From PWND01 sp964601515 (GTDB lineage: Bacteria; Bacteroidota; Bacteroidia; Bacteroidales; UBA7960): 46,393 bases of DNA. A model generated the notes under the pieces. It was not told the origin of the DNA. It searched no databases and saw only the letters and a list, made by a program, of their open reading frames with translations. Positions 9,081 through 17,895 of the stretch are shown one piece after another; position 1 is the stretch's first letter; the number at the start of each line of letters is the position of its first letter. The DNA lies in contig CAZRNU010000009.1 of NCBI GenBank assembly GCA_964601515.1, forward strand, positions 1-46,393, in the 5' to 3' direction. The translations under genes were made by a program, and so were the position numbers.

Positions 9081-9692
9081 ATGGACTATCAGAAAGCAAA
9101 GGAGTTCGTTCTGCCAAAGCTGGAAAAGGAATTAAAACCAAGTCTTTATTATCACAATTATCAGCATACTCTTGATGTATGCAAATCTATTGAGGCATTA
9201 GCTGAATATGAGGGCATTAACGGAGATGATTTGATAATTTTAAGAACTGCTGCTGTATATCATGATACAGGTTTTATTTGGCAGTATGACAATAATGAGC
9301 CAATTGCATGTGAATTTGCAAAAGAAACTTTACCGTCTTTTGGATACACTAAAGAACAAATTGATAGAGTTTGTGATTTAATTTTAGCAACACAAATACC
9401 TCAAAACCCTCAAAGTAAAATGAGTGAGATATTATGTGATGCAGACCTTGATTATATAGGAAGAGATGATTTCTTTATCACAGCTCTTAGGTTGCACAGA
9501 GAATGGAGTGAAAACAGTACAAGTAAAATTACATTCAAAGACTGGTACTTAAAACAATTACAATTTGTTCAGAAGCATGAATATTGGACAGAAGCTGCTA
9601 GAAAATCAAGGGGAGACAAAAAAACACACAATTTATCACAAATTAAAGAACTACTAAATTTACTTGAAGCAACAGTTGGTCAAAAAAAATAG
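9081..9692 (+). CDS. HD-domain metal-dependent phosphohydrolase
   Basis: This is a 203-residue soluble protein of the HD superfamily. Visible metal ligands are His29 (YQHT), the His61-Asp62 pair (VYHDTG) and a later Asp at 120 or 122 (CDADLD). HD proteins hydrolyse phosphoester bonds in nucleotides, including cyclic nucleotides. The substrate here cannot be read from sequence. Its place directly after an adenylate cyclase gene, same strand with a 95-nt gap, makes cyclic-nucleotide turnover a reasonable hypothesis but no more. A weak promoter-like pair (TTG at 9002-9004, TATCTTTA at 9027-9034) lies upstream, so it may also be transcribed on its own. There is no signal peptide or membrane segment. 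Confidence 0.85.
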   Translation: MDYQKAKEFVLPKLEKELKPSLYYHNYQHTLDVCKSIEALAEYEGINGDDLIILRTAAVYHDTGFIWQYDNNEPIACEFAKETLPSFGYTKEQIDRVCDLILATQIPQNPQSKMSEILCDADLDYIGRDDFFITALRLHREWSENSTSKITFKDWYLKQLQFVQKHEYWTEAARKSRGDKKTHNLSQIKELLNLLEATVGQKK

Positions 9693-9767
9693 TTAGTTTA
9701 AATATTTTTTTTATAACTTTACTGACATTATTTACGTATAAAATCATAAAACTTAATATTCTGCAAG

Positions 9768-10622
9768 ATGGAATCGGAAAACAACAATGTAATTCTTGTC
9801 GCATCAGACTTTACTCCCATTGGGGAATATGCTGTTGATAACGCTATCGCAATGGCCAAACTTATAAATTACAAGATTTGTGTATTGCACGTTATCAACC
9901 AAGCTACTAAAGCCGCTCTGAAAAAAGAGAATAAAAGTCTAGAGTTTATTTATGATAAACTTAAGGAGATAAGCAACGATATTAAACAAAAGCATGGGAT
10001 TGATTGCGACTACGTTGCAAAAGAAGGTAGTATTTTCTCAGCTATTGCTGAAGTAGCGGATACAATTGGTGCTGCATACTTGTTCATTGGAACACATGGA
10101 AAAAAAGGAATTCAAATGCTTCTTGGCAGCTTTGCCCTTAAAGTTGTTAAAAGCAGCCCTGTTCCTATTTTTGTGCTTCAAAAAATGGCAGAAGGAATTA
10201 AGTATAAGGATGTTGTTTTCCCACTAGATATTGCAATGGGTTCAAAACAAAAAGTAAAATGGGCGATAACTCTGCACAAGCAGTTCCAATCAACCTTTCA
10301 TATCTTTTGCTTAAATCCTGGAGATGCATATATGCGCAATAGACTTAGAGCAGACCTTAATCAGGTTAAAAGAATTATGGAAAAACATAACATTCCTCAT
10401 ACTGAAACTTTCCATAATCACAAAGGCCCGGCGTTTTCTAAACAAGTTGTTAATTTTGCAAAGGAAAAAAATGCAGACTTTATTATGATTTCAACAGACC
10501 CTGACAAAATCTCCTGGAGTCTATGGGGTTCCGACGATGAAAGAATTATTTACAACCAAGAAAGAATCCCTGTTATGTGTATCAATGCTCAGGATCTTAA
10601 AGTTATTATCGGAGGATTATAA
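9768..10622 (+). CDS. Tandem-domain universal stress protein (UspA family)
   Basis: This 284-residue cytoplasmic protein has two Usp domains, about 8-138 and 147-278. The first has the ATP-binding signature of the family: GTHGKKG at 108-114, then LLGS at 118-121 and VPIFV. The second lacks the glycine-rich G-2x-G motif (it reads STDPDKISWSLWGSDDE), so only the first half looks competent for nucleotide binding. Usp proteins act in stress survival, often through nucleotide-dependent protein contacts. It is the third plus-strand gene after the cyclase and HD protein. A strong intrinsic terminator follows 20 nt after the stop, marking the end of this transcription unit. Confidence 0.92.
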   Translation: MESENNNVILVASDFTPIGEYAVDNAIAMAKLINYKICVLHVINQATKAALKKENKSLEFIYDKLKEISNDIKQKHGIDCDYVAKEGSIFSAIAEVADTIGAAYLFIGTHGKKGIQMLLGSFALKVVKSSPVPIFVLQKMAEGIKYKDVVFPLDIAMGSKQKVKWAITLHKQFQSTFHIFCLNPGDAYMRNRLRADLNQVKRIMEKHNIPHTETFHNHKGPAFSKQVVNFAKEKNADFIMISTDPDKISWSLWGSDDERIIYNQERIPVMCINAQDLKVIIGGL

Positions 10623-10636
10623 AATATATTTTATTC

Positions 10637-10669
10637 AAAAAAAGCCGGGTATTCCCGGCTTTTTTTTTT
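10637..10669 (+). terminator. Rho-independent terminator after the universal stress gene
   Basis: A G/C-rich hairpin (AGCCGGG at 10643-10649, loop TATT, CCCGGCT at 10654-10660) is extended by flanking A and T runs and followed by an uninterrupted T tract to 10669. It separates the cyclase/HD/Usp unit from ligA and is the clearest intrinsic terminator in the window. Confidence 0.93.
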
Positions 10670-10695
10670 GCTAATTTTACAAAAAGTTTATTCTT

Positions 10696-12756
10696 ATGGA
10701 TAAGAACCAAATACACGAAAAGATAAATAAATTAAGACAGGAAATCAATTTTCACAATTATAATTATTACACTTTAGATAATCCGCTTATTCCAGATTAT
10801 GAGTTCGATATGTTGCTAAAAGACCTTGAAAAACTTGAAATGGAAAATCCAGAATTTTCTGACCCAAATAGTCCTACTCAAAAAGTTGGTGGTGAAATAA
10901 CAAAAAATTTCGAGACTTCTAAGCATAAATACCCAATGATGTCGTTAGGCAATACTTATAGTCGTGAGGAATTGTCTGAATTTGACAACAGAATTAAGAA
11001 AAATATTGGCGAAAACTTTAATTATACTTGTGAGCTTAAATTTGACGGAGCTGCAATTGGTATTTCATATACTAATGGTAAATTTATAAAAGCAGTAACA
11101 AGAGGAGATGGAATACAAGGTGATGTAGTAACCGCAAATGTAAAGACAATCAAAAGTTTACCTCTTATAATTGAAGATGAAAATATTCCACAAGAATTTG
11201 AAGTAAGAGGTGAAATCATTCTTTCACATAAGTCATTTAATAAAATAAATAAAGAAAGAAAAGAAAATGGAGAAGCTTTATTTGCCAACCCAAGAAATGC
11301 AGCCTCCGGAAGCTTAAAATTACAAAACTCATCTCTTGCAGCCAAACGAAACTTAGATTGCTTTATTTATGCATTACACTCTGAAGAATTAAAATTTAAA
11401 GGTCATTTTGAAAGCCTTATGCAAGCGAAAAAATGGAGATTTAAAGTTTCTGAACACACAAAACTTTGCAATAATATTGATGAAGTCTTTGAATTTATTG
11501 AATATTGGAATAAAAACAGATATGAGCTTCCATTTGATATAGATGGCATAGTGATAAAAGTTGATGAATATGAGTTTCAAGAAAACTTGGGATTTACTGC
11601 AAAATTTCCAAGATGGGCAATATCATACAAATTTCAAGCTGAGAGGGGAAAAACGATTCTTGAAGATGTTTTGTTTCAAGTAGGACGCACAGGCGCAATT
11701 ACTCCGGTTGCAGTTTTATCTCCTGTACAAATAGCAGGAACTATTGTGAAAAGGGCATCATTGTATAATTCCGACAAAATTAAAGAACTCGATCTACACT
11801 ACGGAGATTATGTTTTTATTGAAAAAGGAGGTGAAATAATCCCAAAAATTGTTGATGTAGATATTACCAGTCGCCACCCTGCTGCATATAAAATTAAGTA
11901 TATAGATTATTGCCCTGAATGTAAAACTAAGCTAATCAGAAACGAAGGAGAAGCCATACATTATTGCCCAAACTCAAAAACATGCCCCCCGCAAGTACAA
12001 GGTAGAATTGAGCATTTCATCAGTCGAAAAGCAATGAACATTGAAACCTTGGGAGAAGGGAGGATTGAAGTTCTTATTAATAACAAACTTATTAAAGACA
12101 TTGCCGACCTTTATGATCTGAAATACGAACAGATGTTTGGTCTTGAAAAAACAGTAGTAGATGAAGAAACAGGCAAAACTAAATCAATTAGCTTCAGAGA
12201 AAAAACAGTATCAAACATTCTAACTGCTATAGAATCATCTAAATCAGTTCCATACGAAAGAGTTCTATTTGCACTTGGGATAAGACATCTTGGTGAAACT
12301 GTTGCGAAAAAACTATCTAAACATTTCAAAAGTATAAATGACTTAAAGAATGCTTCCTTCGAGGAATTAGTAGGTATTCATGAAATAGGTGAAAGAATTG
12401 CCCAAAGCATAATTGACTATTTTAAGAATGATGAAAACCAACATTTGATTAAAAGACTTGAACAAGCTGGCATTCAACTAAAAGCAACTGAAGAATCCGT
12501 TGAGCTAAAGGGAAGCGCTTTAAATGATCTTAGCTTTGTTGTTTCAGGTGTTTTCTCAAAATATTCAAGAGATGAAATCAAACAAATTATTGAAAACAAT
12601 GGAGGCAAGAATGTTTCTTCCATATCTGCCAAAACTAGCTATATAGTTGCAGGGGAAAACATGGGTCCTCAAAAAAGGCAAAAAGCTGAAGAACTTGAAA
12701 TCCCAATGATTTCCGAAGAAGACCTAGAGAATATGATAAACGGGAATCCTAGCTAA
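10696..12756 (+). CDS. ligA: NAD-dependent DNA ligase
   Basis: This 686-residue protein is full length for bacterial LigA (about 670). The order is the N-terminal NAD-binding Ia domain with YYxxD-type residues (YNYYTLDNPLIPDYEFDML), adenylation domain with nucleophile Lys115 in KFDG, and OB domain (GRTGAITPVAVL). A four-Cys zinc finger (C406, C409, C424, C430), helix-hairpin-helix repeats (about 440-590) and a C-terminal BRCT domain (about 608-683) follow. It seals nicks in replication and repair by transferring AMP from NAD to the 5' phosphate. The gene starts 26 nt after a terminator, so its promoter must overlap or closely follow it; TAATTTTA at 10672 is one mismatch from the -7 consensus. 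Its last 8 nt overlap the convergent ABC ATPase gene. Confidence 0.98.
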   Translation: MDKNQIHEKINKLRQEINFHNYNYYTLDNPLIPDYEFDMLLKDLEKLEMENPEFSDPNSPTQKVGGEITKNFETSKHKYPMMSLGNTYSREELSEFDNRIKKNIGENFNYTCELKFDGAAIGISYTNGKFIKAVTRGDGIQGDVVTANVKTIKSLPLIIEDENIPQEFEVRGEIILSHKSFNKINKERKENGEALFANPRNAASGSLKLQNSSLAAKRNLDCFIYALHSEELKFKGHFESLMQAKKWRFKVSEHTKLCNNIDEVFEFIEYWNKNRYELPFDIDGIVIKVDEYEFQENLGFTAKFPRWAISYKFQAERGKTILEDVLFQVGRTGAITPVAVLSPVQIAGTIVKRASLYNSDKIKELDLHYGDYVFIEKGGEIIPKIVDVDITSRHPAAYKIKYIDYCPECKTKLIRNEGEAIHYCPNSKTCPPQVQGRIEHFISRKAMNIETLGEGRIEVLINNKLIKDIADLYDLKYEQMFGLEKTVVDEETGKTKSISFREKTVSNILTAIESSKSVPYERVLFALGIRHLGETVAKKLSKHFKSINDLKNASFEELVGIHEIGERIAQSIIDYFKNDENQHLIKRLEQAGIQLKATEESVELKGSALNDLSFVVSGVFSKYSRDEIKQIIENNGGKNVSSISAKTSYIVAGENMGPQKRQKAEELEIPMISEEDLENMINGNPS

Positions 12757-13402
12757 TAATTAATCCATCGTGCATAGTAAGTGTGCGGTCAGCCATTTTT
12801 GCCAATAAAGAATTATGTGTTACTATCACAAATGTCTGATTAAGTTTCTCTCTTAATGAGAAAAATAAATTATGCAGTTCTTCTGCTGATTTAGAGTCAA
12901 GATTACCACTTGGTTCATCGGCGAGCACAACAGCCGGCTCATTCACTAGCGCCCTTGCAACTGCCACTCTCTGTTGCTCTCCCCCACTTAATTCAGAAGG
13001 CTTATGACTAAGTCTTTCACTTAAACCTAATAATTCGAGCAATTCAATTGATTTGTTCCTTGCTTTTGATGTAGGAATCTTGGCAATTAGCGCTGGCATC
13101 ATAACATTTTCAATTGCAGTAAACTCCGGCAACAAATGATGAAATTGAAACACAAAACCAATGTTAGCATTTCTAAATGCCGACAGTTGCTTGTCATTCA
13201 ATGTACTAACTTCAGTATCTTTTATAATAATCTTCCCTTTATCAGCCCTATCTAAGGTTCCAATGATTTGCAGCAACGTGGTTTTGCCGGCGCCTGAAGC
13301 TCCAACCACAGAAACTATTTCTCCTTTATTAATATTCAAATCTATTCCTTTTAGCACTTTTAATGTACCAAATGCCTTTTGTATTCCTTCTGCTTGTATC
13401 AT
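12749..13402 (-). CDS. LolD-like ABC transporter ATPase
   Basis: This 217-residue ATPase has all ABC motifs: Walker A GASGAGKT (34-41), Q-loop Gln86, signature LSGGEQ (138-143), Walker B VVLADE (158-163), D-loop NLDS (167-170) and H-loop His196. Size and sequence fit the MacB/LolD/FtsE group, which energises MacB-type permeases in lipoprotein release, efflux or cell division. In Bacteroidota this single ATPase is usually annotated LolD. No permease gene is adjacent, so its partner must be encoded elsewhere. The gene is convergent with ligA (8-nt overlap) and divergent from the EEP-family gene. I give no symbol because LolD and MacB cannot be separated here. Confidence 0.93.
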   Translation of the reverse strand: MIQAEGIQKAFGTLKVLKGIDLNINKGEIVSVVGASGAGKTTLLQIIGTLDRADKGKIIIKDTEVSTLNDKQLSAFRNANIGFVFQFHHLLPEFTAIENVMMPALIAKIPTSKARNKSIELLELLGLSERLSHKPSELSGGEQQRVAVARALVNEPAVVLADEPSGNLDSKSAEELHNLFFSLREKLNQTFVIVTHNSLLAKMADRTLTMHDGLIIS

Positions 13403-13533
13403 TTTGAATTCGTTCTAATTTTTTGCAACTTTGTAAAATTAATGCTATTTATGATATTATGAATAGTATCTGACAATTTTTAGAAATGTAATACTGCATA
13501 TATAAATCAGAGTTTAATAAAAATCCAGACCTT

Positions 13534-14583
13534 ATGTATTTGCGAATCACAATAGTTTTTATTGTATCGATTGTAGTAATATTACTACTTTTCTTATTGT
13601 TTTCAGAAATCACATCATATAGACCAAAAAAAATTGAAACTTTATTCAAGGCAGAAAGGAGCACCATACTCCCTGATACTGCAGAGTATTCAATTTTTAC
13701 TTGGAATATTGGATATGCCGGACTTGGAAATGACATGTCCTTTTTTTATGATGGTGGAAATAAGATGAGAACAAGCTTTGAACGTACAATAATCAACCAT
13801 GACAAAATTTTAAAATTCATTTCCGACAACAGTTATACTGATTTTTTCCTCCTTCAAGAGGTTGATACAAAATCAAAACGCTCCTATTATATCAACATCT
13901 TAGACAGTATTAAAAAAATATCTCCAAATGCCCAGCATTCTTTTGGGTATAATTACAAAGTAAAACATGTGCCTATACCAATATTAACCCCAATGGGAAC
14001 AGTAAATTCAGGGATATTGACTATAAGCCATGCAATACCCTTATCATCAGAGCGACATAGTTATGTTGGCAATTATCCTTGGCCTAACAGACTTTTCAAT
14101 CTCAAAAGATGTTTTGTTATCAATAGATATCAAATTTCAAATGGAAAAGAGCTTGTTATAATCAACACTCATAATTCAGCATTTGACGATGGCAACTTGA
14201 GAGATTTGCAAATGCAACACCTTAAAGAAATAATGATAAATGAATATATACATGGCAATTTTGTAATTGCAGGAGGCGATTGGAATCAGTGCCCACCGGA
14301 GTTTAGTCATAATTTTAATTTTAATTTATTTGACTCTTTAGATAATAAAATAATTTCTTCAGATTTTCTTCCTGATTGGAATTGGGCTTTTGATAATACT
14401 ATACCAACAAACCGCAGAATCACAACTCCGTATGATGCCGGCTCAACAATGACTACTGTTATAGATTTCTTTGTTTTTTCTCCAAATATTAAGATTACTC
14501 GAGTTGAAGGTATGCATTTAGATTTTGAATATTCAGATCATAATCCTGTAAAAGCTACTTTTCGACTTGGGGGAGAACAATAA
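13534..14583 (+). CDS. Membrane-anchored endonuclease/exonuclease/phosphatase-fold hydrolase
   Basis: This 349-residue protein has a hydrophobic segment at residues 4-24, probably an anchor, then an EEP-fold domain. The family's catalytic set is visible: Asn58 (WNIG), Glu109 (LLQEVD), Asn211 and His213 (INTHNS), Asp249 and Asn251 (GDWNQ), and Asp335-His336 (SDHNP). Family members include phosphodiesterases, DNases, sphingomyelinases and inositol phosphatases. The anchor implies an extracytoplasmic site and therefore a lipid, nucleotide or extracellular nucleic acid substrate, but which one cannot be told. It is a single gene followed 50 nt later by a TPR gene with its own promoter-like sequence. 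Confidence 0.88.
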   Translation: MYLRITIVFIVSIVVILLLFLLFSEITSYRPKKIETLFKAERSTILPDTAEYSIFTWNIGYAGLGNDMSFFYDGGNKMRTSFERTIINHDKILKFISDNSYTDFFLLQEVDTKSKRSYYINILDSIKKISPNAQHSFGYNYKVKHVPIPILTPMGTVNSGILTISHAIPLSSERHSYVGNYPWPNRLFNLKRCFVINRYQISNGKELVIINTHNSAFDDGNLRDLQMQHLKEIMINEYIHGNFVIAGGDWNQCPPEFSHNFNFNLFDSLDNKIISSDFLPDWNWAFDNTIPTNRRITTPYDAGSTMTTVIDFFVFSPNIKITRVEGMHLDFEYSDHNPVKATFRLGGEQ

Positions 14584-14597
14584 ATAAACTAATTTTG
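14567..14597 (+). promoter_or_regulatory. Putative Bacteroidota promoter for the TPR gene
   Basis: TTG at 14567-14569 and TAATTTTG at 14590-14597 match the -33 and TAnnTTTG -7 elements with a 20-nt spacer. The start codon is 36 nt downstream. The -33 element lies inside the end of the preceding gene. Confidence 0.6.
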
Positions 14598-14633
14598 TAA
14601 TCATCATTACATTGTTTATTTTATTTTCTTAGA

Positions 14634-15863
14634 ATGCGCTTTTTCATTATTACTGCATTTTTTTGCATTTTAGCACAGTCACAATTTTTTTCAGTTTTTT
14701 CGCAAACAGCAAATGATTATTATTCTAAAGGAGTGGTTGAAATGTCCTCGAATAAGTACAACGATGCTGTTAAATCATTTACAGAAGCGATAAAAATTGT
14801 GCCTCATTTTTATGAAGCTCTATACGAAAGAGGTCGCTGTTATTATAATCTTCAAAGATATTCTGATGCAATTAAAGATTTTAGTGAAGCTTTGAAATAC
14901 AATCCTGACTTCCCTGATTCTCACTATTACAGGGCATTATCATATACATCCTCCGGAAATTTATCAGATGCTCTGAATGATTATAATGCGCTATTAGAAA
15001 TGGATCCTGATAATATACAAGGATATTTGAAGCGCTCCGAAGTACATATTCAAAACACAAAACTGGAAAAAGCTATATCCGACCTTACATCTGCGATAAA
15101 TCTCGGGCATAAAAACCCAAATGTTTTTTATGTAAGAGGAGAATTATATCAGAGACTTGGTGAAAATGCAAAAGCTATATCAGACTTTTCTCAAGCAATA
15201 TTATTAGACCCCAATCATGCAAATTTAAGATATAGCATTGCCGTGCTTTATCAAGAAGAAAAAGAATTTGAGCTAGCTGATGAAAATTTTACGGCTGCCT
15301 TAGACTTAGGGATAAAAAATGCTGACATATATTCTAGAAGAGCTTATTGTAAAATGCAAACAGATAAGTTTATGGAAGCTGTTGGTGACTATACTGTATT
15401 AATAAATAACTACAGACAAAGGAATGAAGAAAGATACTTTCAGCGTGCTATTGCATACTTTTCAGCTAAAGAATGGGATGCTGCGGTAAAAGATTTCACA
15501 AGGGTTATTTCCAATAACATGAATAATCAGGAGGCATACATATACAGAGCCGAAGCCTTCACACATCTAGGGAAAGAAGCTCAAGCTATGAGCGATTATA
15601 GATTTATAATAAGGTTAAACCCAAAAAATGGGATGGTTTACGAAAGAAGAGGTATAATGTATCTTGAAGCAGGAAGAACTAAAGATGCGCTTGAGGATTT
15701 AGAGCAAGCTATAAAGCTACAACCAACTGCAAATGCGTATTTTTACAGAGCAGCAATAAAAGATATACAGGGCAACAAAAAAGGAGCCTGTGATGATTTG
15801 CAAAAAGCTATGCAACTAGGTCATGAAAAGGCAGAAGAAAGATATAAATCATACTGCAATTAA
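14634..15863 (+). CDS. Secreted or periplasmic TPR-repeat protein
   Basis: This 409-residue protein has a signal peptide (MRFFIITAFFCILAQ, cleavage probably near residue 23, SVFSQ-T) and then about eleven tandem 34-residue TPR motifs (for example YYNLQRYSDAIKDFSEALK, YERRGIMYLEAGRTKDALEDL) filling the rest of the chain. TPR arrays are protein-binding scaffolds. No catalytic domain is present and the partner is unknown. The gene is monocistronic with a recognisable promoter. Its stop codon overlaps the stop of the convergent KamA-family gene by 4 nt. Confidence 0.9.
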   Translation: MRFFIITAFFCILAQSQFFSVFSQTANDYYSKGVVEMSSNKYNDAVKSFTEAIKIVPHFYEALYERGRCYYNLQRYSDAIKDFSEALKYNPDFPDSHYYRALSYTSSGNLSDALNDYNALLEMDPDNIQGYLKRSEVHIQNTKLEKAISDLTSAINLGHKNPNVFYVRGELYQRLGENAKAISDFSQAILLDPNHANLRYSIAVLYQEEKEFELADENFTAALDLGIKNADIYSRRAYCKMQTDKFMEAVGDYTVLINNYRQRNEERYFQRAIAYFSAKEWDAAVKDFTRVISNNMNNQEAYIYRAEAFTHLGKEAQAMSDYRFIIRLNPKNGMVYERRGIMYLEAGRTKDALEDLEQAIKLQPTANAYFYRAAIKDIQGNKKGACDDLQKAMQLGHEKAEERYKSYCN

Positions 15864-17803
15864 TAATAAAACCAAATAGTTCGGTAATCTCTGATATTCT
15901 CCCCTCTTGCTGCCAGCTCTTCAAGATAATCATAAATAGGGACATCTACATAATTGTATGGAGGCGTTGGATGAATGTTTTTTTCCCAAGGGTGAAACTC
16001 ATATACTCTTGAGCCATTTGGCAAAATCATTACAAGCCTATGATCTTGCCACGACTGCAAATGATTTTTCCCTAGCTTAGGAACATTGAATACCGGCTCA
16101 TCTGTTCTGTCTAAACCAGGCAATAATCTAGCTTCTTCTTTTCTTTCCTGAAGAATTCTGGCAATTGGAACCATATATCTTTTTGTTTCATCCTTACCTT
16201 TCATGTTGAAGGTATAATATGGGTCGATACCTATTGACTTAAGGTCTAGTCTTAATTTCACAGATTCAAACCTCCTTGAATTCTCTACAGTGAACACTTC
16301 CTGATTATAAACCATCATTCCGGCTTTCCTAATCTTCTTTATTGTCTCAAGAGCATCAGGAGTAATCTCATAAGAATGTTCAAAATGAGTTATAATACTA
16401 ATTTGTCTTCTGCCAAATTCCACATATGATGACAAAATATCAATCAGTTCGTCAGTCCATCGTTGAGGTAAAACAACCGGAGTTCGTGTACCTATTCTAA
16501 TTCTATAAACTTGTTTTTTAGATGCTATTTTATCGAGTATTATTTTTAGTGTTTTGTTATTCATTATTAAAGGATCGCCTCCTGTAATTAGCACATCTCC
16601 CACCGCAGTGTTATCATCAAACCAAGAAAGGGCCTTTTCAATTTGTTTTTCATTTGCCATTGCTTTTGGATCTAATACTTCATCAATTTCCCAGTTTCTT
16701 TGGCAATAAACACATATCTGAGCACAAGTATTAAAAGGCTTAAATATGCTAATTCCGGGATATCTTCTTGTTACAAGTTCTACAGGAGAAGTATCATGTT
16801 CTCCCATAAAGTCAAATTGCAAGCAACGATTTTCTTTGTTCTCAACGAAAGTTTCGACATATTCAGGAGGAGGAATAACTTGAGCCCTAACAGCATGATC
16901 ATATCCAATGTTTAGTTTATTATCCATTAAGCTTAAATAATATGGCGTAATTCCAAAAGGAATCTTGTTTTGAATTGCCAGCTTAATTGCTTTCTTTTGT
17001 TCATCTGTTAGTTCTATTAACTCAATTAATGGTGCTGCATCTTTGATTACATTCTTAAGATGCCATTTATAATCGTTCCAATCATTTGCCGTGGCATTAA
17101 AATATTTTAAAATTCTTTTCACATTTGCCTTTCTCCAACCAACAACTTCCTCTTCCAATCCACTTGGATATTTTCGCAAATATTTCTGCATATTAGATGA
17201 TAGCTCGTTAAGTATTTCTGTTCTAGCCTCCGCGGCGGCGTGACCTTGAAGCTGCAAGAAATCCGGAATACCCTTTTTGGCTTGCTTACTTTCAAAGTAA
17301 ATATTCGACTTACCATCTATTCCCCTAAACAAATTAATAAACTCCATCAAAAAACCGGGAGACACTTGATGAGAAACTTCCTCTATTTCACCTTTTGACA
17401 ATTTAAATAGAAAATCTAAAGCCGAAATACCTGTTCTAAACTCATTGATTGGCCCAATAATACTTTTTAAAACTCTTATTGCTTCTCTTACGGTAGATTT
17501 TTCAAGAATATGTAGGTCATTATCAATTTCAAAAATTCGCTTTTCAGATTCACTTAAATAGTCATATAGTCTATTTCTTGCTTCTTCAAGATCTCTTGAG
17601 TTATTGAGTATGTTATAAATTGAAATATTAGCCTCCCACAATCTGGAAACATAGGCTTCTATATTTACTTCAAATCTTGGCTTTACAACATCAACTGCAT
17701 CCGTGAATACGTCATCTATTATTCGAGTTTGCAGAAGAGTTCTTTGGACTTTTTTCTGATGCTTAAGTTGTGTAGTTTTTTTTGACTTTTCTTTTTCCTT
17801 CAT
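15860..17803 (-). CDS. KamA-family radical SAM/PLP aminomutase with long N-terminal extension
   Basis: At 647 residues this is well above the roughly 415-480 usual for lysine 2,3-aminomutases. Residues 1 to about 240 are a helical extension I cannot assign. From about 243 the KamA core is recognisable (NDYKWHLKN, ITPYYLSLMD). Cys360, Cys364 and Cys367 form the CxxxCxxC site for the 4Fe-4S cluster and SAM. GGDPL and RIGTRTPVVLPQR follow, and Lys579 (LGKNHL) aligns with the PLP lysine. Arg369 matches the substrate-carboxylate Arg of lysine aminomutase. The two Asp that bind the lysine side-chain amine are not conserved: the equivalents fall at NMKGK (Lys535/537) and Asn573, as in glutamate 2,3-aminomutase. 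It moves an amino group from C2 to C3 of an amino acid, with glutamate a better guess than lysine. It has its own promoter-like sequence. Confidence 0.85.
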   Translation of the reverse strand: MKEKEKSKKTTQLKHQKKVQRTLLQTRIIDDVFTDAVDVVKPRFEVNIEAYVSRLWEANISIYNILNNSRDLEEARNRLYDYLSESEKRIFEIDNDLHILEKSTVREAIRVLKSIIGPINEFRTGISALDFLFKLSKGEIEEVSHQVSPGFLMEFINLFRGIDGKSNIYFESKQAKKGIPDFLQLQGHAAAEARTEILNELSSNMQKYLRKYPSGLEEEVVGWRKANVKRILKYFNATANDWNDYKWHLKNVIKDAAPLIELIELTDEQKKAIKLAIQNKIPFGITPYYLSLMDNKLNIGYDHAVRAQVIPPPEYVETFVENKENRCLQFDFMGEHDTSPVELVTRRYPGISIFKPFNTCAQICVYCQRNWEIDEVLDPKAMANEKQIEKALSWFDDNTAVGDVLITGGDPLIMNNKTLKIILDKIASKKQVYRIRIGTRTPVVLPQRWTDELIDILSSYVEFGRRQISIITHFEHSYEITPDALETIKKIRKAGMMVYNQEVFTVENSRRFESVKLRLDLKSIGIDPYYTFNMKGKDETKRYMVPIARILQERKEEARLLPGLDRTDEPVFNVPKLGKNHLQSWQDHRLVMILPNGSRVYEFHPWEKNIHPTPPYNYVDVPIYDYLEELAARGENIRDYRTIWFYY

Positions 17804-17853
17804 AATTAAAAAATTAAAATTAGAAGCAAGATAAACAAAAAAGTCTGAAATAC

Positions 17854-17884
17854 CAAATATAGAAACAGAACCCTATCTAAACAA
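17854..17884 (-). promoter_or_regulatory. Putative Bacteroidota promoter for the KamA-family gene
   Basis: On the minus strand, TTG (17884-17882), a 20-nt spacer and TATATTTG (17861-17854) match the -33/-7 consensus. The ATG is about 50 nt downstream. The site lies just after the symporter stop codon, so the aminomutase gene need not depend on read-through. Confidence 0.6.
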
Positions 17885-17895
17885 TAATCTGGAAA

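Noticed and set aside
11022..11345. 107-codon minus-strand ORF inside ligA
   Set aside because: It is antisense to the conserved adenylation domain of LigA and has no family resemblance.
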